Source: Apteryx mantelli (Eukaryota; Chordata; Aves; Apterygiformes; Apterygidae). Taken from it: a stretch of DNA of 64,000 nt. Below, one piece after another: positions 11,041 to 22,545 of the stretch. Location of the stretch: positions 34,321,447-34,385,446 of the forward strand of contig NC_089984.1 in NCBI RefSeq assembly GCF_036417845.1. The letters run 5' to 3'. Under the pieces are notes generated by a model, which saw only the letters and a list, made by a program, of their open reading frames with translations, had not been told where the DNA came from and ran no database searches. Both the position numbers and the translations under genes were made by a program. Every line of letters starts with the position of its first letter. Position 1 is the first letter of the stretch.

Positions 11041-12381
11041 CGGTCAGGAGTAGGGAGGGTTAATTAATCTAATTTTAACCATTAGATTTTTCTGTCTTTA
11101 GTGCCATCCTGAGTACCTGGTGGGGAATAGAAGAAAGCAAAGTTAGTGGAAAACTAGAAGTGCTGCATGGGAAATGAGCAAATCCAGCTTCTGCTGTAGT
11201 AGCGTTCACCAGATGTGGCAGTGTGCATTCAGGATTTGCAAGAAAGGTGGTCACTTCCATGGCTTTGCCTCTGTATAAAGGATTACTTGATCAAATTCTG
11301 GGCCCCTTTCAAGGATATGAAGGGAATGGTGTTTGGGGAGGGTTCTGGGGTGAGCTCAAACTTTTTATTTGTGGGAGGATTCTAGTGGTTCCTCCCCACT
11401 TGTGTCATTGACGGAGTTGCTGTTACTCAGAGTATTTCAGTCTTTTCCAATATTTTATTCTAGCTATATTTGCCAGATACAGTCATTCAGTTTTTACTGC
11501 TGTCACCCAGAAACACTTTGATTTGCACATGTAGAATATGGTGGAGTCGGGGCCTGAGGCTGTCTCGGCACTAGGTGAGCCCCGTCAGCACTGGAGCACT
11601 GGCTTATCCAGTCTAACTGCTGAAGGAGTCTCTGCTGACTCTCTGGTTGGCTGTAATACATGCTTGAGAACTTGGGTTTCTCTGAGAGGAATTTTCCCTT
11701 AGTTAAGCACCTCAGCTAATAGTCTCATTTTTGGACTTTATGTGAATCGTCACAAATTCTGCAATACTATAGCAACTTCTTGGGTAATAATCCAGTGTAG
11801 ACTTGTTCTTGTGAATCTGCTATGTGCAGCATGGTGTATCCTCAGAGGATGGTCTTTCTAGTCCTTGCGTTGCTGGTTGTTTGCAAAGATCTCTGTGTCT
11901 TGTTAGAGGTGGAAAGATGATCCTGAACCTGATCCTCTCTACAAGCAGAGCTCCAACGTGTGTAACTGAAGAAGAAGGAGAGATCATGATGTTAGCATGT
12001 CCTTAAATGAGTGTCAGGTCATGAGAGAATAACAATGGAGAAGCAGAAGACAGATGGATAAATGTCCAAATGTCATTCAGGATAGTGTGGAATAACAGTA
12101 GGAGGATTCAGCTGAAATGCAGCCTGCTTGTAGTGGGGATACTTCACCAAAAACTCTGTAGCAATATAATCTTTCTGAAGTAGTTTTGTTGCTTTTTAGG
12201 AAGGTTAGTTCTAGGGCACGTTTCACCTTATGTGGCAGGAGTTTCTAACTTTGGTTGCTATCTTGGCACCCCCCAATTTCTGCCTAAGGCACTCACTTTG
12301 CTTAAAACTAAAGCGCTTCAGCCCAGGAAAGACTATACATAAAGGGGTCCCTGGGTAAAATTCAGTGGTTTGTGGTGTGCA

Positions 12382-12430
12382 GAGGATCCGATGAGATCAT
12401 TGGGTAGTCCCTTTTGGTCTTTAAACACTG
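12382..12430 (+). mobile_element. Possible CR1 3' terminal scrap
   Basis: The segment GAGGATCCGATGAGATCATT, then GGGTAGTCCCTTTTGGTC, resembles the GATGATC...GTCCCTTCCAACC end of avian CR1 in sense orientation. It is short and diverged, so chance similarity is possible. Confidence 0.35.
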
Positions 12431-13685
12431 AATACAAGGATACAAAGAGATCATATGGAAGAGAAACAAAGAAATTCAGGCTAAAAGATCCTAAAGCTTA
12501 AAGATATACAATAAAGTCTCTTGTGCCACTGTAGACTTGTCCCTTGTCATCTCTAGGGAGTAATGACTGGAGATACTCTAAAGCAATGCATTATTTATCT
12601 GCTTCATTAGGTGAACCAATAGTATAATGAGATATCTGTGCTGGTGGTTTCAAATGAGCATTGGCATAAAGGTTAGTATCTTAGAGTTTTGTTGTTAACT
12701 TCATTGAGGCTATGGGTGGATTTCCAATGCGAGGGATGGCTTTGGGGCCATGCAAGAGGCAAAAGCAGTGCAGATGGCAGTATTACAGCCCCTGAATGCC
12801 CCTAGTAATTCAGCACTTAGGGGACTTTTTCATTACCTGATGACTGAATATTCTCAGAAAGTCACCTTTCATGCTATAATAAACTAAATCGTTAAGCAGT
12901 TGGAATATTTGACAGATATAGCACTGAATCTCAGTTCTCATTTCATACTGGACTCCCTGCCTGAGAATGGATGGTTAGAGACAGGTCGAGAGTCAGACAC
13001 GCTCTCTACTTGGACTCTTGTACGTGGGGAAGCTATAGAGCTATAGGAGCTATAGACTTTTTGGACAACCTGGCACATTCAACTCTGAAGATGATGCTTG
13101 GTGCATATAGCTCATAACTGACTTTAACTTTTTTTTTTCCTTTCACCTTTTAATACTAGTTTACATTTTTACTGTTATTAGGAGCAGATTTCCTGTGGCA
13201 TTTCATTTTGTCTTTTTTTGAAGTAAGAGGCCCAGGGGTCTAGACCTAGCATAAAGGAGGGGAATAGAGACCTTGTTTTTCTTCACTGTCTGGATTCATT
13301 ACAAGTAGGATGTTTGGTTTTATGCAAATAAATATAATAAATCTTTGTTTTTTAAACCATGAGTATTTTTTTCAATTTGTCATAACCTATGTTGTTGTAC
13401 ACATCCAGCCTCTTCCTGTTGAGGCCGAACTCTTACAGTTTGAGCAACCATAACTCTTTTCCTAATTAGAAAACTCCTGCATAACAAAGCAGAATATTTC
13501 AAGCATCTTCCAATCTCAATTAAAAAAAAATTGCTAATATGGGTGTCATAGTGCATGCTAATGTCACACAGAATAAATCCCTTGAGTCAGCTTTAACTGA
13601 TACGTATAAGCTTATTTTGAAATGGTGTATTCTTCTTTCGTGGCAAGAGCACAATTATATTGGTGTCTTCATAATTCTATTTCAG

Positions 13686-13744
13686 ATGAGAAGAAGCAGA
13701 TGGTTGCAAATGTTGAGAAACAGCTAGAAGAAGCAAGGGAACTG
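13686..13744 (+). CDS. VTI1A: VTI1A coding exon 2
   Basis: After the acceptor ctatttcag, AT completes the split Asp codon. The exon then reads EKKQMVANVEKQLEEAREL and ends at a gtatgt donor (13745). The 59 nt cover residues 32-51 of VTI1A, a charged amphipathic stretch of the N-terminal three-helix domain. It matches the human protein except for Lys to Arg in EEA[R]EL. The phase joins exactly to exon 1 (phase 1) and to exon 3 (phase 0). Confidence 0.97.
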
Positions 13745-14103
13745 GTATGTCATGGCTTTTCATATGTTAACTGCCAATTCCTGGCAAAAATAATAGTATC
13801 ATTAATGGTAACATTTAGCATACATGATGGCCTAGAAATACCATGTTAATATTTTAGAATATGAAATACACAAGATTAAAATATTTGATGTATTCCCCTT
13901 GGGTTAAGCGATTTAAGGTTGGTATTATTATTGCAAGCTATTGCCGGCTGCTACAGGCTTTGAATTGTGGATTTGTTTTTCTGCTCCAGGATTTACGTTC
14001 AGTATTTACACACCTAGAGCTTTTTTTCCTCATAGGATCCACTTTGTACTTGATTTAATCTGTCTGATAGTCTTGTAGAGTAATAGGTCGTTTTTTCTCT
14101 TTT

Positions 14104-14185
14104 AGTAAATGAGTAAACTGAGGCATAAAGATGTTTAGCCATTTGAGGTCACGGTAGGCGATGGTAGTGTGGGATATTGATCTGA
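14104..14185 (-). mobile_element. MIR-like (CORE) SINE remnant, antisense
   Basis: AGTAAATGAGTAAACTGAGG, CATAAAGATGTTTAGCCATT and TGAGGTCACGG follow the reverse complement of the MIR core (AGATGAGGAAACTGAGGC...GGTCACAC) with several mismatches. MIR-type tRNA-derived SINEs are very old and survive at low copy in bird genomes. Confidence 0.6.
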
Positions 14186-14679
14186 GAAAAATATATATGT
14201 TAACCAAGCATTAGTTAGTGGTCTGCGATGACAGAAGAAAGCAATACACATTAAGCATTTGTGGCTTTTTCTATTTTGTTCCCATTACAAACTGTCATAT
14301 ACTTCATCTGGAGTACAAAGTAAAGTTTTATAGATGTGGAGTGACTGAGCAAGGGTGTTTAGTCACAGTAAAAATTGACTTTTTTCCACATAGCCAATAG
14401 TTCTCTATCTGAAGTTCCTTTTGTTTATTACCTACAAAGGAGTTTGGTCTATATAGTGTCAGAAATGTTATCTAAAAGTTAGGACAGGGGAATGCAATTA
14501 GTCCTCCTACTCTGAAAGCTTTTAAAGTTTTTAAAACTAAGCAACTTGAATATTGACTAAACAATAATATTGAAACTTTTTTTAAGTTTGTGACATAGGA
14601 AGAAAAAGACTTCTAGTATGTTTGTGGACACACGTGGTGGTTTTGTTTTAAGAATTCAATTCAATTCAGTTTAGGCTTG

Positions 14680-14850
14680 CAGACAGAGCACTGGAGAGTT
14701 GGATCTCAGGATGACTCCACTGCAGGCTGCCTCAGCGACCTTGGCAAGGTGCCTAACCTCGCTGACTCAGTATTCTCAGTGAGAAACATGATAAAATTAC
14801 TGTTCCACCTCATGAGGATGTTCTGAAGATACATTAAGGCTTTGAGGCAC
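14680..14850 (+). mobile_element. MIR-like (CORE) SINE remnant, sense
   Basis: The order of blocks follows MIR: AGAGCACTGGAG near the left; then GACCTTGGCAAGGTGCCTAA with CCTCGCTGACTCAG from about 14737; then a TAAAATTACTGTTCC-like stretch, CCTCATGAGGATGTTCTGAA and GGCTTTGAGGCACTT at the right. About 170 bp are recognisable, making it the clearest SINE in the window. Confidence 0.72.
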
Positions 14851-16399
14851 TTCCATTTGCAAATAGATGAAGGAAAAAAAAATATACAAAGACTTTTTTT
14901 TTTTACCCTCCTTTTTATGGCTACTTGGCAAAAAAAAAAAAGGATATGGCAGTACAGGGAAATTGCAGCATGGGTGTTCTGGTGAAAAAACATTCAGATT
15001 TGGTTTTCTGTTCTAAATAAGTTTGGAAGGAGCAGAAGTTGAGTTAGTGGCTCATTATCTTTTTCTGACATAAGAAGGGAAGTAATCTAAATTTGTATTT
15101 ATTATAAGATTAAAAAGTAAATCCTGTTTCACCATTTTTCTTCTAATAATGAACTTAATTTAATGTACTGACTTTCTTCATGCTTTTGTTTTAGATCTTG
15201 TTGCTAACACTACTAGACAGGTGCTTCATGCAATTATTGGCTTTAAGCAATTACCTAACATGTTAATGATTAATGTCAAGGCTTGGGTTTAAAATCAATT
15301 TGAACAAACCTGCTAATAACAGAACTGATTAAAAAGATCCCTTTTTTAAACTAAGGGCTGCAGCAGAAAACCAAAGCAAACCTAATTCCTTGCCACTGAT
15401 AGTTTTCATGCACTGGCTTGCTTCCTGAAGCACCATTGCTGGGATTAGCTGATTTTGTTTTATTTTCTACTTGGTTAGGAAATAACCATCTCATGTATTA
15501 TAAATATTATTGTAGAGATATTGACTATTGATATTTACATTGGTTAATCATTGATTCTTTTTTTTTTTAAATACTGTCTGCTTTGGGTAAAATCACTACT
15601 CTAATTGAACTAATATATACAGAACTGACACCAAAATCTTTTCAGACTCCCAAGTTGTCTTTTCAAGCCATTGATGTTGAGTGAGAGATCTCCGGAGAGA
15701 AATCCTGTCATTCTTGCATTCCATGCAGTAGTATCTGAGTGTTTCTTTTCTTTTTTTCTTTTTAACTGTGATTTTAAGTAAGATGAATGCTGTGATAAGC
15801 TTAGAGAAATTCTTTGAAGCATAAAATCTACAATGTGCTAGAAGAGCTAGAACTAACATTTTTGAATAAAGTTCTGTTTTTAAGAAGAAAATCTGACCAT
15901 GAACTACATGCCCCTATGTTTTATGAAGTGCACATCACAAAATTGTTGTATTAATTTAAATTTACAGCGTTGCAAATGCTAGGATTTTTCTTACTTAAGC
16001 ACTTGCTTTTTTAAAATTTAGATCTCTCTTTTAGCCCAAGGACTTTAGGAATCTGCATAAGTTAGTGAAGCTCACGTTTCAGAAAATGCTATCAACTTTG
16101 CCCAAACTGCCACTAGCTGGGCAGTTGGCTACTGCTTATCCCCATTTTTTAATAGTCTTTCCACAGCTAAGAAAACCATCTCTTTTTGCAAAGAGAACAA
16201 AACTTTGCTATTGGGGAGGCTGGATGGGTTCTGGTAGAAAACTGGTTTTGGTCACAGAGTAAATGCCATAGTGGATTGGCCTGCTGTTCATGACAGCTTG
16301 AAGTGCAAGGATAGTGGGATACATAAGGAAGGCTTCATGCATTAATGAGAACAGACTGATGTCATTAAAAGAGAGATTTTAGTCTGCATAGTATAGGCG

Positions 16400-16615
16400 A
16401 TCATAGGATAATTCAGGTTGGAAGGGGCCTCAGGAGGTCTCTAGTCCAACTTTCCACTCAAAGAGTAGGAGTGAGCTGTGAGGTCAGGCCAGGTGGCTCA
16501 GGGCTTTTTCCAGTCGGGTCTTGAAAACCTCCAAGGATGGAGAGTGCACAGCCTCTCTGGGCAGCCTATCCCATTGCTTGACTGTCCTCATCGTGAAAAA
16601 AGTTTCTCCTTAGAT
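16400..16615 (-). mobile_element. CR1 LINE 3' end, antisense, bird-type
   Basis: On the plus strand the piece begins ATCATAGGATAATTCAGG and TTGGAAGGGGCCTC. It then shows GGTGGCTCAGGGC, TTGAAAACCTCCAAGGATGG and CACAGCCTCTCTGGGCAGCC, and ends with CTCATCGTGAAAAAAGTTTC. This is the reverse complement of the avian CR1 3' end, block for block and in order. It is about 215 bp with no coding capacity. It is less eroded than the other CR1 pieces here, so it is probably the youngest insertion. Confidence 0.93.
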
Positions 16616-18218
16616 TCACAGAGGATGCAATGGGGGTTTCTTCTGAAGGAAGGTGGATCACAGTGGTCTTTGTCAGCCAAATCAGGACATTGGTAACTAG
16701 TCATCCGTATTCTCAATATTCAGCAATAGAGTTTGAAGGACCTTGAAATATTATGTAAGACATCCTTAATCCTCCAGAGGTAATTCAGTTGTAGTCCAGA
16801 GCAATTTACATGTGGAAATGTTTCTGTGGGAGAGGGAGAATTATTTTGGAGTCTCAATGGACAACATTGGCACTACCTTACCCTGTTATATTTTTGAATG
16901 AAAGTATCTGTGGCTGCCCTGCTTTTGCTGTACTCAGTGCTAGGAGTGAACTGGGTGTTGTCAGGAGCAATCCTACGAGGTTAAACCCCTGAGGAGACTT
17001 AAGGATGGGACATAGTTTATGAATTTGGGTAGGAGTTAGATGCCAACACACTCAGCTTCACCATAGTGGTGGCATGTTTGAATATAAGCAATAACAGAAC
17101 TTAGAGCATTTAGGTTTTCTGAAGAAAACTTCAGCTTCTACAGATGTTTTGAGATTGAAGTGCCGGGGTTTTTCTAGTTTTTTTTGTAGAATCTAGCTAT
17201 ATTCTTCTTGCTTGTGTATGAAAAAAAATACAATTTTATGACCAATAATATGAGGTCTGAAAGTGAAGATGCATGAAATGAGGTTGCAGTTAGGTTGACA
17301 TCTGCCTGAACCACTCTTTTCTGCATGACTTGACATGGGAATTTATCAGCCCAGGCACAAAATGTACCTGTGTAATCTCATGATGACAAAAAAGTGTTAA
17401 ACTTTGTTCAGCCCAGACATGGGTTCTTCATCATTGCCTGTAATGTTTCTAAGTACATGAACATTTTCCTTTGACCGCACAGTCTCTGATACTGACTCTT
17501 TGGAATGAAGATTCTGGATTTCACAGACTGTGATCTGATCCTTGATACAAATTCTGGATTTGTATGGGAGATAATTTCATTTTTAGATAACTGAAAAGAA
17601 TTGAGACTTCATTAAAATATTCTGACCTTGCACATATAATTCTGTGTATGTAAGAGAAATATTTTCTATGTTTATGGAAACATTTGAAATCAAATGTATT
17701 GAAATGAAGTAGATAAGAAATAAGCCATTAACTCCAGCTATCAGCTTCATTTATAAAAACCCCTTTGGAAAGTTAAGTCTGAGAAAAAGAACTGGGTAGA
17801 ATTAGAATTAGTTTAGTGTATTTCAGTTCATTACTGACTATTTAATTAAACTCTGCTTTACAGTTAATAACATTAAATACCATTTTGTATATAATCAGAA
17901 TAGATCAGGCTGAATGACTTTTATTTCAGTATCTGGCAATTTCATTGATTAAATTCGGATGCTTTTCTTCTGGCATGAGACTGAAATTTTATAGTGTAAG
18001 CAAGCAATTACATAGTAATAAACTGTAGCTGTCTATTGTGAAGACTTGTAACTGGTGGTTTGGGACCCTAATTAAAAGGTACTTCTGTTTCAATTTTTTA
18101 TTTTATTTTATTTTATTTAGATATTTTTAAAGTCAAGTCAGAAAGATTTTAAAAAGCAGGTAAGAGATTCTTCTGCTGTGCAAAACAGAATCCCTGAACA
18201 TAGAGCCCTGTGAGCAGG

Positions 18219-18356
18219 AGGCTCCATGACCTAGTGGGCAGATCATGAGCAGGCAGATTCGCCCTGGCTTTTAACTCCTTTTGACTTCCTGTGACTCTGT
18301 GCTATATTCGTAAGTTTAAGGCCCCTTAATGTTCTACATGGTAAAAGTAAATATAA
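18219..18356 (+). mobile_element. Probable MIR-like SINE remnant
   Basis: AGGCTCCATGACCTAGTGGG, AGCAGGCAGATTCGCCCTGG and GACTTCCTGTGACTCTGTGC, followed by an ACATGGTAAAAGTAAATA-like end, follow the tRNA-related head and core of MIR in order. Divergence is heavy. Confidence 0.5.
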
Positions 18357-18580
18357 GGGTTAAAGATAGAATATATCTCTGAAGTTTTAGATATATAACT
18401 GTACACCAATTTTTCAACAGTCTTTTTATTGCAGCCCTATAATTCTGTTATTTAATATACCTGAATATAGATTTGGGGTGTAGACTTAGGCAACCAGTTC
18501 AGAAAGTGCTTTCTACTGAATAAGTATTTTTCAGTAGAACAAGAATTATTTTATTAAACCTTGAGGCTGGTGATAAATAC

Positions 18581-18648
18581 ATTTTTTAATGTGAGATAGA
18601 TATCTATATATATAAATCTATATAGATATCTATCTCACATTAAAAAAT
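18581..18648. repeat. Perfect 30-bp inverted repeat with 8-nt loop
   Basis: The left arm 18581-18610 is the exact reverse complement of the right arm 18619-18648, separated by TATAAATC. The arms contain AATGTGAGATAGATATCTAT, so they are not a simple dinucleotide run. The segment could extrude a cruciform or fold into a hairpin RNA. Its perfection in otherwise drifting intron suggests a recent origin, for example by template switching. Confidence 0.97.
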
Positions 18649-18887
18649 ATATATGTATCTTTTTCACCTAGAGGTTTCCAAAAACACACACCTAGAAGGA
18701 GGTAGGCTATGTCCTGAATTATGCTTCCTTGCAGAAAGTTATTTAACCTAAGTTTCACTGGCTTCTTGTAATAAAATGTATTCATCAATGTCTGGAATTG
18801 AAATACAGAAAAGTGTGGTTAGAATCATTCATTCTGATTGTTAATATTACCAATTGTGTCATTTGTATATTTGATAGGATATCAATT

Positions 18888-18888
<1 letters not shown>

Positions 18889-18926
<38 letters not shown>

Positions 18927-18934
18927 TATATATA
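18889..18934 (+). repeat. Compound (TA)n(CA)n(TA)n microsatellite
   Basis: An alternating TA run passes into CA repeats and back to TA. It lies about 240 bp after the inverted repeat and 170 bp before VTI1A exon 3. Confidence 0.95.
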
Positions 18935-19107
18935 CCCTAATACATTTTATTTGATAACCTTTGATAACATTTCTATACCACAGGTTAAACAGCAGTATTC
19001 TTAATAAATAGAATATTTTTTGGTATTTGCGAACAATTTAGGTAAATTGATCCTTACCTTAATTATCATTTTGATGTATGTGCATCTTCCTTATTTTTAC
19101 TTGCTAG

Positions 19108-19218
19108 CTTGAGCAGATGGAGCTTGAAGTTCGAGAGATCCCACCTCAAAGCCGGGGAATGTACAGCAGTCGTATGAGAAGCTACAAACAAGAAATGGGA
19201 AAACTTGAAGCTGATTTT
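19108..19218 (+). CDS. VTI1A: VTI1A coding exon 3
   Basis: After the acceptor ttgctag, 37 codons in phase 0 read LEQMELEVREIPPQSRGMYS and then SRMRSYKQEMGKLEADF, ending at a gtgagt donor (19219). They are residues 52-88 of VTI1A and include the strongly conserved EVREIPPQSRGMY turn and the RMRSYKQEMGKLE helix of the N-terminal domain. Differences from the human sequence as recalled are Asp to Glu, Asn to Ser and Thr to Ala. The next part of the protein (KRSRIAYSDEV onward, then the SNARE helix and C-terminal membrane anchor) is not in this window. Confidence 0.98.
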
Positions 19219-21506
19219 GTGAGTTTTTAACTTATCACATAAAGATGGCATCTGTGAGAATTTTTTAATTTAGTTTTTTATGCAGTTATTCAAGCAATTG
19301 AGAGGATATTTTTGACTAGTGTGAGACAGTTCTTTTGCATGTACCTTGCTGCATATATGGACAGGTGAAAACTTAACTGGGTAAGAGTAGCTTTTCCTTT
19401 TGTAGCAGAGTCTCACTCAGGTTGGTAGCCTTGAGTCTCTTTGCCTTGGATCTGAATTGTTCCTGTGTCATCAGATGTTGTGTTTATGCCTTAGCAAAAT
19501 TAGCCAGTATCTTAACCCTGCTTCTAAAGGAATGACTAGTAGATCATCAGAATTAATACTTTATGTATAACATAAGTATACCCTGAGCACAGAATAGCAG
19601 TCCATGTAAGATAGCTTATAGTAATGCAGGCAGTGACATGAAAAGCAATACTGTTCAGTCTCCAGTCCATGGAATTTTTAAATGTAGTTTGTCTCATGTG
19701 CACTTCATTTCTTAGTCTCTGTGATTTCTTTTCCATTGCACTTGGATTCTTCTTGGCTTTTGTACAAATTGGTTATAAATACTACATTTTTCAAGTAATA
19801 GATGCAAACTAGCAAGATCCTCTGGTCTAGAGGCTTCTGCTACAACTATCAGTCCTTTCTTGTGACTAGGATTTGTGGTGAATAGATTTACATAGAAACA
19901 AAACTGTTTTCTCTAAAATCATGAAAAGGTTCAAAGGGATTGCAAAGTGTAGGAAAATGCAACGTTAATTGGCAGCAGCTCAGTTCTGTCAGGGTGGGGA
20001 GAAAGAAATAACTGTTGGCAGTGTTTGCCATTCACTAGGGAGCTGTGAATTGCCTCGGATTGCAGGCAGCAGTTTATTCCTTCAGGGGAGGGGAGCGAGT
20101 GTTTATACCTGCAGCCAAGAAATCCAGCTGACTGTCACTCCTCTGTGCTTCTGCCAAGTTGAAGAGTCGCACAAAAATGTATTAGCTAAAAGGTGGTTGC
20201 ACTTTTGTAAAGTTTGAGGAATGTAAAAAGACTTAAATCATGAATTTGAGACAATCTTGTGCATTTGACATGTGGGAAACATGCATGGCCCTGTTGGGTA
20301 AACAGCAGCTTCCAAGAGAGTGCAGTTTCTAGAGCAGAAATGAATGCTGTTTACCTCTCAGATGTAGGAGAATCCCCTGTCAACATATTTGTTGCTGGCT
20401 TTATTTTTTTATGCATCCAGAAGAGGGGAATTGGCACTTCCATATTCACAGGCAATATGGAATGGGAGAGTTCAGACCTGGACACACTTTTTATGGAAGA
20501 GAAGAAATGAGCATGGAAGAAATGTCTAAGCAGCAGGAATTATGTGATTGAAAGAACATAAATTTGTGCTTCGAATGAGAGAGCAAAAACAATGTGGGAG
20601 AGAGGCAGGAACAGATCATAATAGTGAAAAAAAGCACCCCAAAACCCAAGCATGGCATTCAGCAAAAGATCAAGAAAAGAAAGTGGAGTGAATGATGGAG
20701 TGAAGTACTGAAAAAAAACAACAGCTATGCTTGGAAAAGTTTCAATTCTCCAGAAAATACCATGTTATTATAACTAAATTCCCTCTATAATTCCAGTTTC
20801 TAGGTACTAACATTTTTCTAAGTTTGTATGTGTGGGTTTGGGAACCTTTTTTGCTTACTTTCCAGCTGAATAGCAACTTGCTGGAAACTTTATATAGCAA
20901 AATGATTCATTTGTGAGTTCAAAGAAGGAAGAGGAGGGAAGATGAAGGAAAGGAAATGTTATTTTGACTCTGTAAGCTGCTCTGGCAGCAGAGCCACTGG
21001 AGGTAGGAAGTTGAGAATGTTTGCCAAAATGAAAGTGCTTTTCAGTATTCTGTCTGAATATTGTCCTGAATGAGTTGTGACCTGTTTGACTGTAAGCAAA
21101 GCATACAGAGTTTTTATTTAAGAGCTTTAGCAGACCTTTAGAAAAAGCAGATCTAAGTGCTTTTAAAACAAATTCACTTTTACAGGTGAAGGGAAATTTT
21201 TAACTGGGGATGATACTGGCAGTTTCAGGTCAGGATGAGCTTACAGGTTTGCTACTCAAAATTCTCAGCTCTCTTCCAAACTGCCTGCTGATGTGAGCTT
21301 GCAAAGTTGCGTGCTGATCTTTATAAACGGAATTGGAAACTCAGCTGGATTCCATTGCATTTGGCTTGGCTCTTCCTGTGTGAAGCAACATCTGCTCTGA
21401 GGAGAGGGTAATTCTCAATCAGCTTGAAGTGTGTTTCATTTTAAAGAAACGATCTGTGTCAAACAAATTGCAAAAATTATATAGATCAGTATATTGTGTG
21501 CCTGGA

Positions 21507-21543
21507 TTTTTTTGTTTGTTTGTTTGTTTTTGTTTTTTTTTTT
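21507..21543 (+). repeat. T-rich (TTTG)n low-complexity tract
   Basis: T runs with TTTG units, ending in a run of 11 T. Simple sequence only. Confidence 0.9.
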
Positions 21544-22507
21544 AAACAAGTCTCATATTTCAAGCTTGAAGTGAATGCAGTAACTGGGACTGGTAGTTTT
21601 CTTTTACATTCACCATAATGAACATAAGTTTGTTCTTGTGGGGTCCTTGTAGAATCTTGAAAACTTGCCCTAACCCAAGCAGTTATGGGAGAAAATGGTA
21701 CAGCAATATATTAGTTAGGAGAAGGAAATACAAGGTGTGTCTTTATTTGAAGGATGGACGACATTAAGGTTTAAGTTGTGACATGTAATATCAGGGTGAG
21801 TTTATTTGATTTTGGGCCGTATGTATAAAAATGACAGAACACTGGACTATCAGTTGGATATTATTTGCTACATACGGTGGCTTTTGGGCATCTTAATGTG
21901 CAGTGTTCCTTCTACATACTTTACTGTGCCAGAAGTATGTTCTGAAAAATATGTATTGGAGCTTAGTTGAGCTGCTATTGAAAAGTTACTCCAAAAGTAA
22001 CTTTCTAATTAACCGTAATTAACTTTCTAATCAAACAGGAACAAGTTGCAAGCAGAGATTTTTTTTTTCCCCTCTCATCTCTTAGTCTTGTTATCTTGAA
22101 TCCTGCACACAATTCTTTATCAGTAGTCTGCAGTGCACAGAGGTGTTCCTGGAGGCAAGGACATCTATGCCATCATATTGCACAGGGGTAGTTGGCAACC
22201 CAGTAATTGCATGAAATGGTATTTGAGGAGAAAAAGCCACCTTGCTCCTTCTTGGCCCCCCCTCTTGGCTAGTGGGAATGAAAAAAACAATAGTTTTGTC
22301 ATTAAAAAACTCAGATATCACAGTACTGTGAATGTCTATGGTGAAAACAAACAAAAAGTATTAAACCTCAACTTAAGCCAGAGGCTAAGCCATGGTTGCT
22401 GATGCCTGCACTTGTGTTATGCGCAAGTATGTGCCGTACCTGGGAAAAGGATGTTCATTTAGTGAGCAATTCATCTGGTTTGTGAAGTAAGCGGAGGAAT
22501 GGCTGTG

Positions 22508-22545
22508 CCAGGACAGACCAAAGAGCTATGTGGCCCAATCCCAAA
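22508..22545 (-). mobile_element. Possible ancient CR1 3'-end scrap, antisense
   Basis: CAGGACAGACCAAAGAGC, then TATGTGGCCCAATCC, resembles the GGTCAGACCAAAGGTCCATC...AGCCCAGTATCC terminal motif of old sauropsid CR1 families. Only about 40 bp are recognisable. Confidence 0.4.

Larger units (their letters stand above)
4709..13685 (+). other. VTI1A: VTI1A intron 1
   Basis: Donor gtgagc at 4709, acceptor ttctatttcag ending at 13685, about 9.0 kb. The first 250 bp belong to the CpG island; the rest is AT-rich. It contains a decayed CR1 (6070-6370), a weak CR1 end (12382-12430) and a CTTTT microsatellite (10996-11040). The short open frames in it look random. Confidence 0.9.
13745..19107 (+). other. 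VTI1A: VTI1A intron 2
   Basis: About 5.4 kb from the gtatgt donor to the ttgctag acceptor. It holds three MIR-like SINE remnants, one CR1 end, a perfect 30-bp inverted repeat and a TA/CA microsatellite. No further exon was recognised. Confidence 0.9.
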
